Shown piece after piece: positions 37,787 through 47,956 of a stretch of 64,000 bases of DNA. Below the pieces are notes generated by a model, which searched no databases, had not been told where the DNA came from, and saw nothing but the letters and a program-made list of their open reading frames with translations. A program made the position numbers and the translations under genes. The stretch is taken from positions 21,216,184-21,280,183 of the forward strand of contig CAIIXF020000012.1 of assembly GCA_903813345.2 (NCBI GenBank), written 5' to 3'. This DNA is from Owenia fusiformis. Lineage: Eukaryota > Annelida > Polychaeta > Sabellida > Oweniidae. Numbering within the stretch: the stretch's first letter is position 1; the number at the start of each line of letters is the position of its first letter.

Positions 37787-39366
37787 CGAATTCCGCCAAT
37801 TTTCGTTGGTGGTTGTGAAATAGGTATGGTGTAACGAGCAAGATAATTCATTATTTCAAGCCATTTATTAGATATTTCAAGTATTTTCGGCCTAGGGAAA
37901 ATCCAAATGTAAGATAAGTCTTGGTGCCATGTATCATTGGCCGGTTGGCTCACTGGTATGTTGATGGCTAGAATTGCTCGAATATTTGCATTTCATAGTC
38001 CTTAATGTTCAACCTGGGGCCAAAATTCGTTGGAAATCAGGCGTTTATTTTGCCCAAAACGCAAATTATATGCATATAAGAAAGACAAAATGTAAAATCA
38101 ATACATTTCAACGGTTTCTGCACTCATACACTGAGATTTTAACTTTTTCCGCTTTCAACTTTCGTAAATTTACCATATTTTGACGTTTTTATTGTCTTCC
38201 TTGAAAAAGTATATTGATTCCTTATATACGAGCAAGTGTGTAATAGACCTTTATACAGGAAAAATATCAAAATGTAAAATATCTTTGAGAAATGTATCAC
38301 GGCCCGTTGGTGCAATGGTATGTTGATCGCTTAAAGCCCTCAATGTCATGGGTTCGATTCTTACTGTCCCCTATCTTTAATTATTTTTTGTGACATTTAT
38401 TATGATATTATAAACTTCAAAATGCAAGAAATTTCTGTGTCTCATATGTCTGTTCAAGTTTAGCTTTGTGGCATCGTACTCGCTAACAATGGTAATGTTA
38501 TGAGTTCAATTCATGGGAGGTTCTTTAGCATAGTATAACTTTTTGATTTTTGTACAGGACTATTAGGAAATGTAAAAATCGAATACATTCTTTAACAATA
38601 AGGGCTTGGTCAAGATGGCCTAGTGGCCTTAGGCACTTGCTGGGGTCCCGTGATGCTATGGGTTCGAAACTCTTCAGGGAGTATTAAAAGACACACTTTT
38701 ATTCCATGATGGTGAAATTCCCTGCAATCTGATTGGTCCACGTGACTTAAATATATTCTGTATTTACACGCACTTTCCAGTGTCAATGACGTCAGCGTTG
38801 GGATACGGTCCAGTATCCCAACGCCCCAGATTTCCATCCAGGATATGACTGGTACTGAAAAAATCAATGGCGATTACTTTACACCAACGCATGCTTATCT
38901 TTGGATTTTGCTATAAATATCTGATTCAAATATCAAAAACGTATACTGTGATCACCACAATCAATAATTTTAAGATAAAACACGCAAACAAAAAGCAAAC
39001 AACAAGGCCATAAAGATTTTGAAGGAATATCGATTAAAAATCTCTGAGGTGAGAAGGTTAATCTGTTCCTCCGGCCCCGAGCCAACGGATTTGATTTAGG
39101 CGAGTTTCATATGGGTAATCATGGAATAAAATCGTTATTCAATGATTTCTTGTGAAATACAGAAAATATTCTTACCTTGAACGTCTGTATTTCACTCTGC
39201 CAGCGCATCGTGAAATACGACCTTCTCGGGAAGAATATTTTCTGTATTTCACTCGAATCATTGAATAACTTATAGTATTTTATTCTTTAATTCTCATGAT
39301 TAATGAGTTTCATTGTGATATCACTTTCATTTTGATATAAGTTGCTAAAATATTTTACTTTACTGT
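37787..39366. repeat. Macrosatellite unit B4 (1580 bp), extra B
   Basis: A second B directly after B3 breaks the A-B alternation. It lacks the private changes of B3, so a simple recent duplication of B3 itself is not the only explanation; unequal exchange with another B is possible. Confidence 0.9.
38699..39268. mobile_element. 570-bp B insert, copy in B4
   Basis: Same structure, 1580 bp after the B3 copy; one change, TTCTTACCTTG in place of TTCTTCCCTTG, weakens the right hairpin near 39174. Confidence 0.65.
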
Positions 39367-39706
39367 CGAATTCCGCCAATTTTCGTTGGTGGTTGTGAAA
39401 TAGATATGGTGTAACGAGCAAGATAATTCATTATTTCAAGCCATTTATTAGATATTACGACAATTTTATCAAAATCAAGTATTTTCGGCCTATAAAAAAT
39501 CCAAATGTGAGATATCTTGGTGCCACGCATCATTGGCCTGTTGGCTCACTGGTATGTTGATGGCTTGAATTGCTCGAATATTTGCATATCATAGTCCTTA
39601 ATGTTCAACCTGGGGACAAAATTCGTTGGAAATCAGGCGTTTATTTTGCCTAAAACGCAAATTATATGTATATAAGAAAGACAAAAATGTAAAATCAGTG
39701 CATTTT

Positions 39707-40612
39707 ACGTGTCGCAAAAAGGTCGCTCACGCATTGTTACACATTTTCGCTTTTTAACACCACAGAATGTGACGTTTTTTGAGAAAAATGTGCACATATG
39801 GAAATCCTTTCGTCCTCCACATTTGCCTCTATATCTCAAAATATTTAAGGCGAATAACTCTGATATCTTATGTATTAAAAATGGGATAGGAGCATCATAA
39901 AACACGAATCAATTGATATTTTAGTTGAAATACTGTAAATATACGTGTTGCTGTGCTTGAAAATAGGCGAATGGCGTAAATTAGCCCTATTTTAATGAAT
40001 TTTGAAAACCTTTCGTCCTCCACTTTTCCACATACAACAGAAAACACATACTTCTGCGAACAAAATCAACTATTCATTAATAAACTAGAGTTTAAGAGCA
40101 AAATAATCATGTATGATTTATTAAAAATTGATCTTGTTGTTTTTTTGTTCTTATTTTTTGTTTAATGTACACCTGAAAAGTTGAGGGTAACAAAAAATGA
40201 GCAAAAAGGTCGCTGTCAACAGATTCTATTTTTCAAACTCTATGACGTCACAATAGGGGACGCTTACTAAAATTCAACCTTTGAAATAAAACTTCCATCT
40301 ACCTTTATCAAGACGAAAAATAAGTATAATAGTCATATATTGTTTGAGTAATGAGCGTTTAAAGACGAAAAATAATTCAAAATGTAACGTGTCAACAGGG
40401 GATATTTGCCAGATGTTTTGGTAAAAACTCTTTTTTTTAAAAAAGAACGCGCAGGAATCGTGAACGGAGTGTAATTGATCTAAAAACTTCATCGAAACAG
40501 CTTTAAAATGATATATAACTTTAATTAGAATATTATCGTATTATCCGGGGAATCAAAGTTACATTCACGCGATACCCTCAAAAAACAAATGCGAGACCTT
40601 TTTGCGACACGT
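39707..40612. mobile_element. ACGTGTCGC MITE, copy in A4
   Basis: Both 18-bp termini are intact; internal small indels make it 906 bp, one base shorter than the others. Confidence 0.75.
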
Positions 40613-40709
40613 CACTGACATTTGAACTTTTTTCTCTTTCACCTTTCGTAAATTTACCATATTTTGACGTTTTTATTGTCTTCTTGAAAAAGTATATTGA
40701 TTCCATATA

Positions 40710-41676
40710 CCACCACAAAAAAAGTATACCCAACTTCAAAGCCAGGATACAAGAATTCTGAGCAATCTTTTAAAAATACGAAGGTAGCAGTAAAAGGGCT
40801 AGTTTGTCCTCCATCCAATGGAACATAGATTATTGTGTAACTGCCATGGATTACTGAGCAATCATGACTTTTATGAAAGGTGTGAAAATTAGTACTGTGC
40901 CAAGTTAGCATTCAAGTAGGAATGACACAGTGAATGTTATTTTTGTGTTTAAAACATTATTAATGTTCAAATTCAAATTTGTTTCATGTTCTTCATACTT
41001 TTGCATAAATTTTAGTTGGTACCTCCCTCTCGAGAAATTGGATCTGAAGAGCCTCTTAATCAGCAATGAAACTTCTACTTGATGATATGCAGCTTTGAAG
41101 TCAATTGTATCCCCGTGTAAAGTCAATATCCCTTTCTGAAATCCTCATTTTCTCAGAAGAACTCAAGTTTATTGAGTTTAAACAAGTAGATCCATGTGGG
41201 TCAGTATTGCTAGATTCCATTTCAATAGTAAGAATAGTGGTTCTATACAAAGTACACGGGACTTACTTTTTAGAAATTTTTGTTGGCTCTATTGCTCAGG
41301 TGTCGGTTGAACCATTTTTGCAGGCCAATTTCCAGTAGGTTAAGCTTTTTGCCAAACCTTTTTTCTTAAGAGAGTTACTCAAGTCCAGTTCAGTATGGAA
41401 GGCCTGTCCTCTAACTTAATGTAACAGAAAAAGAATACTAAGCCAATTACACATCAATTGCCACACAGGGAGGTAACTTGGCATGGTGCTAATTTTACCA
41501 CTTCTCACAATGGTCAAGATTGCTCGGTCATACATGACAGTTACTTAATGATCTTGGTACCATTTGATGGAAAATAAGTTAGGCTTTTTACTACTACCTT
41601 TGTATTTTATAGAAACTGCCTAGGATTCTAGCAATTTGGATTTGAAGTTGGGTATACTTTTTTAGTGGACGCCCTG
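40710..41676. mobile_element. Mariner-type MITE with broken left end, copy in A4
   Basis: The right end GGACGCCCTG|TA is intact. At the left, CAGGGCGTCCACAAAA is replaced by CCACCACAAAA, so the terminal ~5 bases are lost. Such a copy should not be mobile, yet it still shares the array position. Confidence 0.8.
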
Positions 41677-42234
41677 TATATGAGCAAGTGTGTAACAGAC
41701 CTTTATTATAGAAAAGATCAAAATGTAAAATATCTTTGAGAAAAGTATCACGGCCCGTTGGTGCAATGGTATGTTGATCGCTTAAAGTCCTCAATGTCAT
41801 GGGTTCGATTCCTACTGTCCCATATCTATATTTTTGTGACATTTATTATGATATTTTAAACTTCAAAAGGCAAGAAATTTCTGTCTCTTGTATGTCTGTT
41901 CAAGTTTAGCTTTGTAGCATCTTACTCGCTCACAATGGTAATGTCATGAGTTCAATTCATGGGAGGTCCTTAAGCATAGTATAACTTTTTGATTTTTCCA
42001 AAGGACTATAAGAAAATGTAAAAATCGAATACACTCTTTAACAATAAGGGCTTGGTCAAGATGGCCTAGTGGCCTTAGGCACTTGCTAGGGTCCCGTCAT
42101 GCTGGGTTCGAAAATGTTCAGGGAGTATAAAAAGACACACTTGTATTTTATGCTTTTATTCTCATGATTAATGAGTTTCATTGTGATATCACTTTCATTT
42201 TGATATAAGTTGCTAAAATATTTTACTTTATCGT

Positions 42235-43250
42235 CGAATTCCGCCAATTTTCGTTGGTGGTTGTGAAATAGATATGGTGTAACGAGCAAGATAATTCATT
42301 ATTTCAAGCCATTTATTAGATATTACGACAATTTTATCAAAATCAAGTATTTTCGGCCTATAAAAAATCCAAATGTGAGATATCTTGGTGCCACGCATCA
42401 TTGGCCTGTTGGCTCACTGGTATGATGATGGCTAGAATTGCTCGAATATTTGCATATCATAGTCCTTAATGTTCAACCTGGGGCCAAAATTCGTTGGAAA
42501 TCAGGCGTTTATTTTGCCCAAAACGCAAATTATATGCATATAAGAAAGACAAAATGTAAAATCAATACATTTTCAACGGTTTCTGCACTCATACACTGAG
42601 ATTTTAACTTTTTCCGCTTTCAACTTTCGTAAATTTACCATATTTTGACGTTTTTATTGTCTTCCTTGAAAAAGTATATTGATTCCTTATATACGAGCAA
42701 GTGTGTAATAGACCTTTATACAGGAAAAAGATCAAAATGTAAAATATCTTTGAGAAATGTATCACAGCCGTTGGTGCAATGGTATGTTGATCGCTTAAAG
42801 CCCTTAATATCATGGGTTCGATTCCTACTGTCCCCATCTATAATTATTTTTTGTGACATTTATTACGATATTATTAACTTCAAAATGCAAGAAATTTCTG
42901 TGTCTCATATGTCTGTTCAAGTTAAGTTTTGTGGCATCTTACTCGCTAACAATGGTAATGTCATGAGTTCAATTCATGGGAGGTTCTTAAGCATAGTATA
43001 GTTTTTTGATTTTTGTACAGTTCTATGAGGAAATGTAAAAATCGAATACATTCTTTAACAATAAGGGCTTGGTCAAAATGGCCTAGTGGCCTAAGGCACT
43101 TGCTAGGGTCCCGTGATGCTGGGTTCGAAACTGTTCAGGGAGTATTAAAAGACACACTTGTATTTTATGCTTTTATTCTCATGATTAATGAATTTCATTG
43201 TGATATCACTTTCATTTGGTATAAGTTTCTAAAATATTTTACTTTATTGT
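42235..43250. repeat. Insertion-free basic macrosatellite repeat (1016 bp)
   Basis: This unit carries modules 4, 1, 2 and 3 but none of the A or B insertions. Together with the second array at 57129-60325 it shows the ancestral organisation. More diverged from A and B than they are from each other, as expected at an array edge. Confidence 0.88.
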
Positions 43251-43421
43251 CGAATTCCGCCAATTTAATTAGATTATTATTACCTTAGATTATTGTGAAA
43301 TAGATGTGGTGTAACGAGCAAGTAAATTCATTATTTCAAGCCATTTATTAGATATTACGACAATTTTATCAAAATCAAGTATTTTCGGCCTAGGAAAAAT
43401 CCAAATGTAAGATATCTTGGT
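43251..43421. repeat. Terminal truncated macrosatellite repeat
   Basis: Begins with the CGAATTCC anchor, has an altered AATTAGATTATTATTACC stretch, and stops after AAATGTAAGATATCTTGG, just before module 4. Beyond this, the sequence is unrelated. Confidence 0.8.
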
Positions 43422-43621
43422 TTTTTTAAACATATTATTTATTTCCTTATAATCAAAAAATACACAAAATATCTACTACCAATCGCCATAGGCATAATAG
43501 GAAGTTTAAATTACAATAGAGGATTGCTTGCAGTGATCATAGATGGTTATTGGTAATGTGAGAGGTTGGGAGGGAGGGGGGGGGGGGTGGGTTGTCACAA
43601 GATACAAAAGAGAATAACATT
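43422..43621. other. Unassigned AT-rich spacer with a G12 run
   Basis: Begins with a T run (TTTTTTTAAACATATTATTT) and contains G12 at 43576-43587 preceded by GGGAGGGA. No gene or known repeat was recognised. The start could be the tail of an unknown retroelement. Confidence 0.5.
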
Positions 43622-44280
43622 AGAGAGATTTCGCACATTAGGGAGGTTAAGATAAGCGTAAAAATATACGTGTACCTATCCCTATCCGTATGTTTGTTAC
43701 GGATACGTATAGGTAATTCGTATTGCAAAATGAGTTTAAGATTAACGTAAAAGGCTACGAAACAGTATTCTACAGTTTATGATAAAGTTAACATCCTAAT
43801 TATAGAATGAAAACCATGCGATGGCTTATATGGCATGTTCCAGTACATGCCACCCCCATGTACCATTTATAGGTAATTACGTATCGTAAAGCCTGTAACT
43901 TAGGTAAAATACCGCTTAGTGTAATAACAAACTACGTATAGGTATAGGTAAATGGGTTATTTACGCTAATCTTAAACTCCCTATAAGTGAAAGTACAACT
44001 TATACGTATACGTATAGTTTAAAGGGTCATGTCGAACTATTATATTTACTAAAATCAATTTTAAATTGTACTTAATGGAACATAACTATTCCCGATATAG
44101 AAAAGCTCCATCAACCAGAGACTGTGAATGCACTGTCATATGCACGTGTAGACTATGCACATTATAATTAGATGCTTGCTTCCATGTCCTAGTACATGTA
44201 GTTGTAGTGTATTCTAAACACGATCCTTTAAAGTGAGTCATGATCTTTTCAAGTGAGTCATTACATAAACAAGTTGATTA
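43622..44280 (+). mobile_element. Dispersed element (AGAGAGATTTCGCAC start), copy 1, interrupted by a nested MITE
   Basis: Starts AGAGAGATTTCGCACA, then after the nested insert AAGTGAAAGTACAACTTATA, TTTAAAGGGTCATGTCGAAC, CTATTCCCGATATAG and GATCCTTTAAAGTGAG, ending near ACAAGTTGATTA. The same series occurs at 60401-60710 (direct) and 56579-56900 (inverted). The TTTAAAGG motif is inverted near the two ends. It is non-coding; the family is unassigned. Confidence 0.75.
43641..43981. mobile_element. Nested MITE with TAA/TTA-type duplication (PIF/Harbinger-like)
   Basis: The left end GGGAGGTTAAGATAAGCGTA is inverted at the right as TACGCTAATCTTAAACTCCC. The intact host copy at 60401 reads CGCACATAAGTGAAAG; here CGCACATTA precedes and TATAAGTGAAAG follows. 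That fits a 3-bp target duplication (TTA and TAA after one change). Length ~341 bp, non-coding, rich in ACGTATAGG-like words. A 3-bp TWA duplication with GGG termini suggests PIF/Harbinger; this is inference. Confidence 0.7.
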
Positions 44281-44386
44281 TTCAGTGGTTTCAGTAACTT
44301 TTTTTACAAGAGGCAGATGAGAAATACAAGGGGCGGTATTCAAAATAACCAATTTTATACTCCCGGAAATGCAAATTCTTGTTATT

Positions 44387-44901
44387 CACTGGTGATCCGC
44401 TCGATTACGCTGGTTACCGAAACGGTTCGTTTTTGGTAACAAAATGTTGGAGCGTCGAAGGTACGATTTTTCTTTTTTCCTTATTTCACGCGTTGTAGGC
44501 AGAATCCCATCGACATTTTTTCTCACAAACTAGTATCAACACCATATGTTTTAGAAAATGTACATGTTTGCGAAAAAAAAGGTCAGAAGACAACAGAATC
44601 GTCGATTTAATTCCTCACTTAAGTTACATAAACGGTTTGGGTTAAAAGTGCAGATCTTAACTGTTTTTCGAAAAAACTTTTATGTAACTTTAGTGAGGAA
44701 TTAGATATGGACGATTCTGTTGTCTTCTGAACTATTTATTCAAAAATATGTACATTTTCTTAAACATATGAAAAAATGTCGTGGAAATTCTGCCTACAAC
44801 GTGTGAAATAAGAAAAGAAAAATCGTACCTTCGATGTTCCGACATTTTGTTACAAAAACGAACCGTTTCGGTAACCAGCGTAATCGAGTGGCACACCAGT
44901 G
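44387..44901. mobile_element. Foldback element, 515 bp, flanked by TTATT
   Basis: Arms 44387-44633 and 44676-44901 are inverted copies. CACTGGTG plus CGATTACGCTGGTTACCG at the left pairs with CGGTAACCAGCGTAATCG plus CACCAGTG at the right. Near the loop, TTCCTCACTTAAGTTACATA pairs with TATGTAACTTTAGTGAGGAA. Arms are ~85-90% similar by eye with a ~42-bp loop. A direct TTATT lies at 44382-44386 and 44902-44906, a likely target duplication. The element is almost all inverted repeat and should form a very long hairpin as RNA or single-stranded DNA. Confidence 0.82.
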
Positions 44902-44906
44902 TTATT

Positions 44907-45686
44907 ATAGCGTCGGCGCACCGAAAGTGGATGAATGGACAGGGAATGTCGAAATTAAAAGTAAATATTTACGAAACAAATGTGTGATATATACACATAT
45001 TTTATACCAAATGCGTGACGTAAACGGCAACCGCGTGCCGAACGTGACCGAACGGAATGCGTTCGCTTTTTTCGCCGTTCGGTATTTTACCGTATCGGCT
45101 TTTCACAAAAATTATCAACAAAATGCGTGATTTGCGTGATATTTGATCATACACGCTAAATTGATGCGTGATTCCTATTTTTCCAGCAAATGCGTGACAA
45201 TCACGCCTAATGCGCGAGGGTTGACAGGGCAGCACTTATTATTGTTCTTGCAAGATTAAAGGCAAAATATACTAAATGTGACAAAAGTGCAAGGATGAAC
45301 AATTCACCTGTGAATATATTTCAGACAATGTATCTCATATACAAGAGTATTGTACAGTAATTCAAAGTTTTGAACATTGAATCCTATTGAGAGGTGATTT
45401 AAAAGATTTTATGTATTGCAGGTTTTCAAAAGTCATTTCCATGTGTGATATTGTCAATTTAATTGACCACAAGACACGGGCTACACAAAATAACACCTTG
45501 AACTGTGGAATGACTAGGGCAACTCATATAGAATGCCATTTTTACCTTTTATATTCTTATAAAAATAATTATGATTTACTCTTCCACAGGTTTCATTTTA
45601 CAAATTCAAATGCACTTCCCGGGTTGAACACTCAATATCGAATGCAACCTGTGTGAATAGAATGCAACCTGTGTGTATACAATGTA
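44907..45686. other. Unassigned segment with clustered ATGCGTGA words
   Basis: From 45009 to 45200 the word ATGCGTGA, or close forms, recurs at least five times, together with CCGAACGG and its inverse CCGTTCGG (GTGACCGAACGGAATGCG, TTCGCCGTTCGG). Near 45640 the string GAATGCAACCTGTGTG is directly repeated. No gene was recognised; TTTATGTATTGCAG and CTCTTCCACAG look like splice acceptors but no exon can be defended. Confidence 0.4.
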
Positions 45687-45891
45687 CAGGGCGTTCAATA
45701 AGTACTGATAAAATGATGTGACTTTTTTAATCTCCCCCCTAAAACTAAAGACAATATTTGGCTTCTGACAACCGGCGAATTATAGAAAACAAACGGCGAT
45801 TTTGGACTCTCGCCCCCTGCTATTGAAAGCCCAGTTATTTCATGATCAGTATAAGTTCAATGAACTTACAAAATTGTATATACACGTAGAT
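45687..45891 (+). mobile_element. Single Tc1/mariner-type end fragment
   Basis: TA followed by CAGGGCGTTCAATAAGTACT at 45685 resembles a mariner terminus. No matching inverted end was found nearby, and the fragment runs into the next transposon at 45892. Probably a decayed element cut by that insertion or truncated. Confidence 0.45.
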
Positions 45892-47073
45892 CAGTCATTC
45901 CAGATAGTAATGCCCCAATCACAATTTTTCTGTCGCCGTGTATTTTCTCTTAAATAACACTGTGTCTGTAGTGTTAATCACTATGGTTGTATAGAATGGT
46001 TCAGTGCCTAATATTGTCGCTAAAAGTTTGGCTCCATTTGTCCACATATGTGTTGTCACAATCAGTTAAAGTCAGAAATTCTTAAATTACGTTATTGTCG
46101 CCAAGAAGCATTTTTAGGTATATGGAAGAAAACAGACTAAGTTTATTGATCACAATCCGTATTATATATTTTCATGCGTAACAATGATGTGTAAGACATA
46201 TTTATGCAAAGTTTCAAATCCAAATACTAACAAGAACCTCTTCTTTTTCACGTTATAATAATGTCGCCAGATTTGTGAAAGTTACTGCCTGTTGCATGTA
46301 TACCTGATATGGAGCTTATACCAGTGTGATGTTTACCTTCAAACAAACATCAAATATTAGTAAACATATAAAATATTCATGAAATATACAGAATTTCAAT
46401 GTATTGACCAAGATATTTCATTTGTGACTTGTCAAAAAATATTTTTTGAAACGTATGGATAAGGACTTTAAACTACGTTACCAAATATCCAACATAATCA
46501 AAGAACGAAGGCACCGTTTTCCACATATGTTGTACTACAGCCTTTGATGACTTTATATGAGACCCTACTGTGTCAGTTAGTAGTGAATTAATAATTGATT
46601 CGCATTAAAATGTCACAAATATTAAATAACGTTACCTTAAACTACGTGAGTCTTTTTTTACGAAACAATCCTATTTGACTTGTTATATAACTACAAGCAC
46701 AATGACAATGGGTCACATGGTTAGTTTTGGTGCGCTATGGCGCCATGTTGACTCAAAGCTGTGTATTATCTCTGACAATCGACTAAATTGCATCAAAATA
46801 GTTGAAAATATGTAAGTAAATACCCAACTCCATTTACAATCTCAGTAAAGAACATTTAAATGATTTTTGGATAATAATTTTGAAGCACATCATTCATTAG
46901 AAACATGGTATTTGTGGTGCAAGAACAAAATTTTCAATTTGAAATATATTTGGTGAAATTCGATATTAAATATTGAATAAATTACGTTATGTTCGGTAAC
47001 GTTACTTAAAACGATTGTCAATCCTTTTCTGACTTGATTTAGAGTTTCAAATAGGGGAACATTCTTTCAGAAA

Positions 47074-47166
47074 ATGGGTAAATCAAGAGCAGTGATTCAA
47101 AAAGCCTATATTGAACGGAAAGGAGAAAAGATGGGGGAAAGTACAGAAAGAAAGGGCGCGTGTTAA
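47074..47166 (+). pseudogene. Remnant N-terminus of a transposon-borne protein
   Basis: A 30-codon frame starts MGKSRAVIQKAYIERKGEKM and ends at TAA. Continuing after a frame change gives further basic residues (KEMVEQKHF). A short basic start with xQxxYxERKxxK is familiar from hypothetical proteins of animal DNA transposons. It lies inside the 29-bp-TIR element and upstream of the other remnant. Assignment is by pattern memory, so confidence is low. Confidence 0.4.
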
Positions 47167-47630
47167 GGAAATGGTGGAACAGAAACATTTTTGAAAAAAA
47201 TTGCAATACCTGCTCATTTTATTTTCTTGTACAAAATAAAATATGAAAGCAAGTAGAAACAGGAAAGTATCGTCACAGTGTCTTCTTTTATTGAGTCGGG
47301 TAAGAGGTAAATCTTAACTCCAGGGAATGCTGAAATTTCATGAAAAACATTTAAAATGGACGTCTTTTCAATTTTCCAATGTTTTCTCAAAGTTTCTGTA
47401 GTAACTTGAGTTGCCATGGACCTTTTACAAAGTTTATCAAAAGAAGATAATATGATAATGTTTTCCTGAAAAACAAGGCAATGCACAAATGCCATCATAC
47501 TTTATTTTCAACAGAAAATAACGTGCAGGTATATCAATTTTTTCAAAAATGTTTTCGTTACACCATTACATTAAGCGGTACCACATACCCAGGGTAAACC
47601 ACACACCCGCCCCTTAAAAACTTTTGTTTC

Positions 47631-47956
47631 TTGCTTTGCCTCATGAAGTGCAAAATGAACCCTGACGCAGTGACGCAGACGAACCCTATCGATAATGAAG
47701 CAGCTGTTATGTACATGATTGAAAATTATACTGCTTCAGTCTATGATGGTGCTTGGTACATTGGAAAAGTAGTTAATGTGGATGGCGTGCTACGAAACAT
47801 CATTTATGATTAACAGACGGGAGTATTTTTAGTGGCCTTCACCAGATGTACTCTGGGCAGCCAGAACATGTACTCTGGGTAGAACATGCTAACGTTCTTT
47901 GCCAAATAGTGGCTTTGATTCCCAAGTGGGAGAATGCTAAAGTTAAAGTTACCTGA
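47631..47956 (+). pseudogene. Decayed transposon-borne protein with a W-Y-I-G-K-V segment
   Basis: The first frame (47631-47813) contains YDGAWYIGKVVNVD and stops at TAA. The reading resumes in another frame (47828-47956) with PEHVLWVEHANVLCQI followed by PKWENAKVKV. In hypothetical proteins of some animal DNA transposons a W-x-G-x-V segment is followed by ...WV..xNILCxI before a proline-rich tail, so these look like two halves of one domain separated by a frameshift. Non-functional here. The precise family is not established. Confidence 0.45.

Larger units (their letters stand above)
39367..42234. repeat. Macrosatellite unit A4 (2868 bp), more diverged
   Basis: Same layout as A1-A3 but with many more substitutions and small indels, for example TATAAAAAATCC, TTTTTTTTAAAA near 40435 and a damaged left end of the mariner-type MITE. 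Confidence 0.9.
23645..43421. repeat. Macrosatellite array: ~1-kb basic repeat in A (2.87 kb) and B (1.58 kb) forms, A+B period 4451 bp
   Basis: Using the anchor CGAATTCCGCC, unit boundaries fall at 24434, 27305, 28885, 31756, 33336, 36207, 37787, 39367, 42235 and 43251. This gives the order partial-A-B-A-B-A-B-B-A-basic-partial. Spacings are 2871 and 1580 bp for the first three A+B pairs (sum 4451), with an extra B of 1580 bp, a last A of 2868 bp and a basic unit of 1016 bp. The first three A+B units differ by only occasional substitutions. The fourth A and the basic unit are more diverged. Form A equals the basic repeat plus two MITEs; form B equals it plus a 570-bp insert. Many 60-110 codon open frames recur in every copy on both strands, but none resembles a known protein. 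Confidence 0.95.

Noticed and set aside
24770-42289. Recurrent 60-110 codon open frames on both strands of every macrosatellite unit
   Set aside because: They overlap on opposite strands, span MITE boundaries, match no known domain and persist only because the units are near identical; the more diverged copies shift or lose them.
43537-43728. Minus-strand 63-codon frame with a proline run
   Set aside because: The prolines come from the G12 run and the frame crosses the start of the dispersed element and its nested MITE.
44781-45235. Overlapping 68-98 codon frames on both strands
   Set aside because: They lie in the right arm of the foldback element and the ATGCGTGA cluster; no domain and mutual overlap argue against coding.
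45400-45656. Possible host exon with splice-acceptor-like TATTGCAG and TTCCACAG
   Set aside because: No matching donor, no protein similarity and no conserved frame; too weak to annotate.
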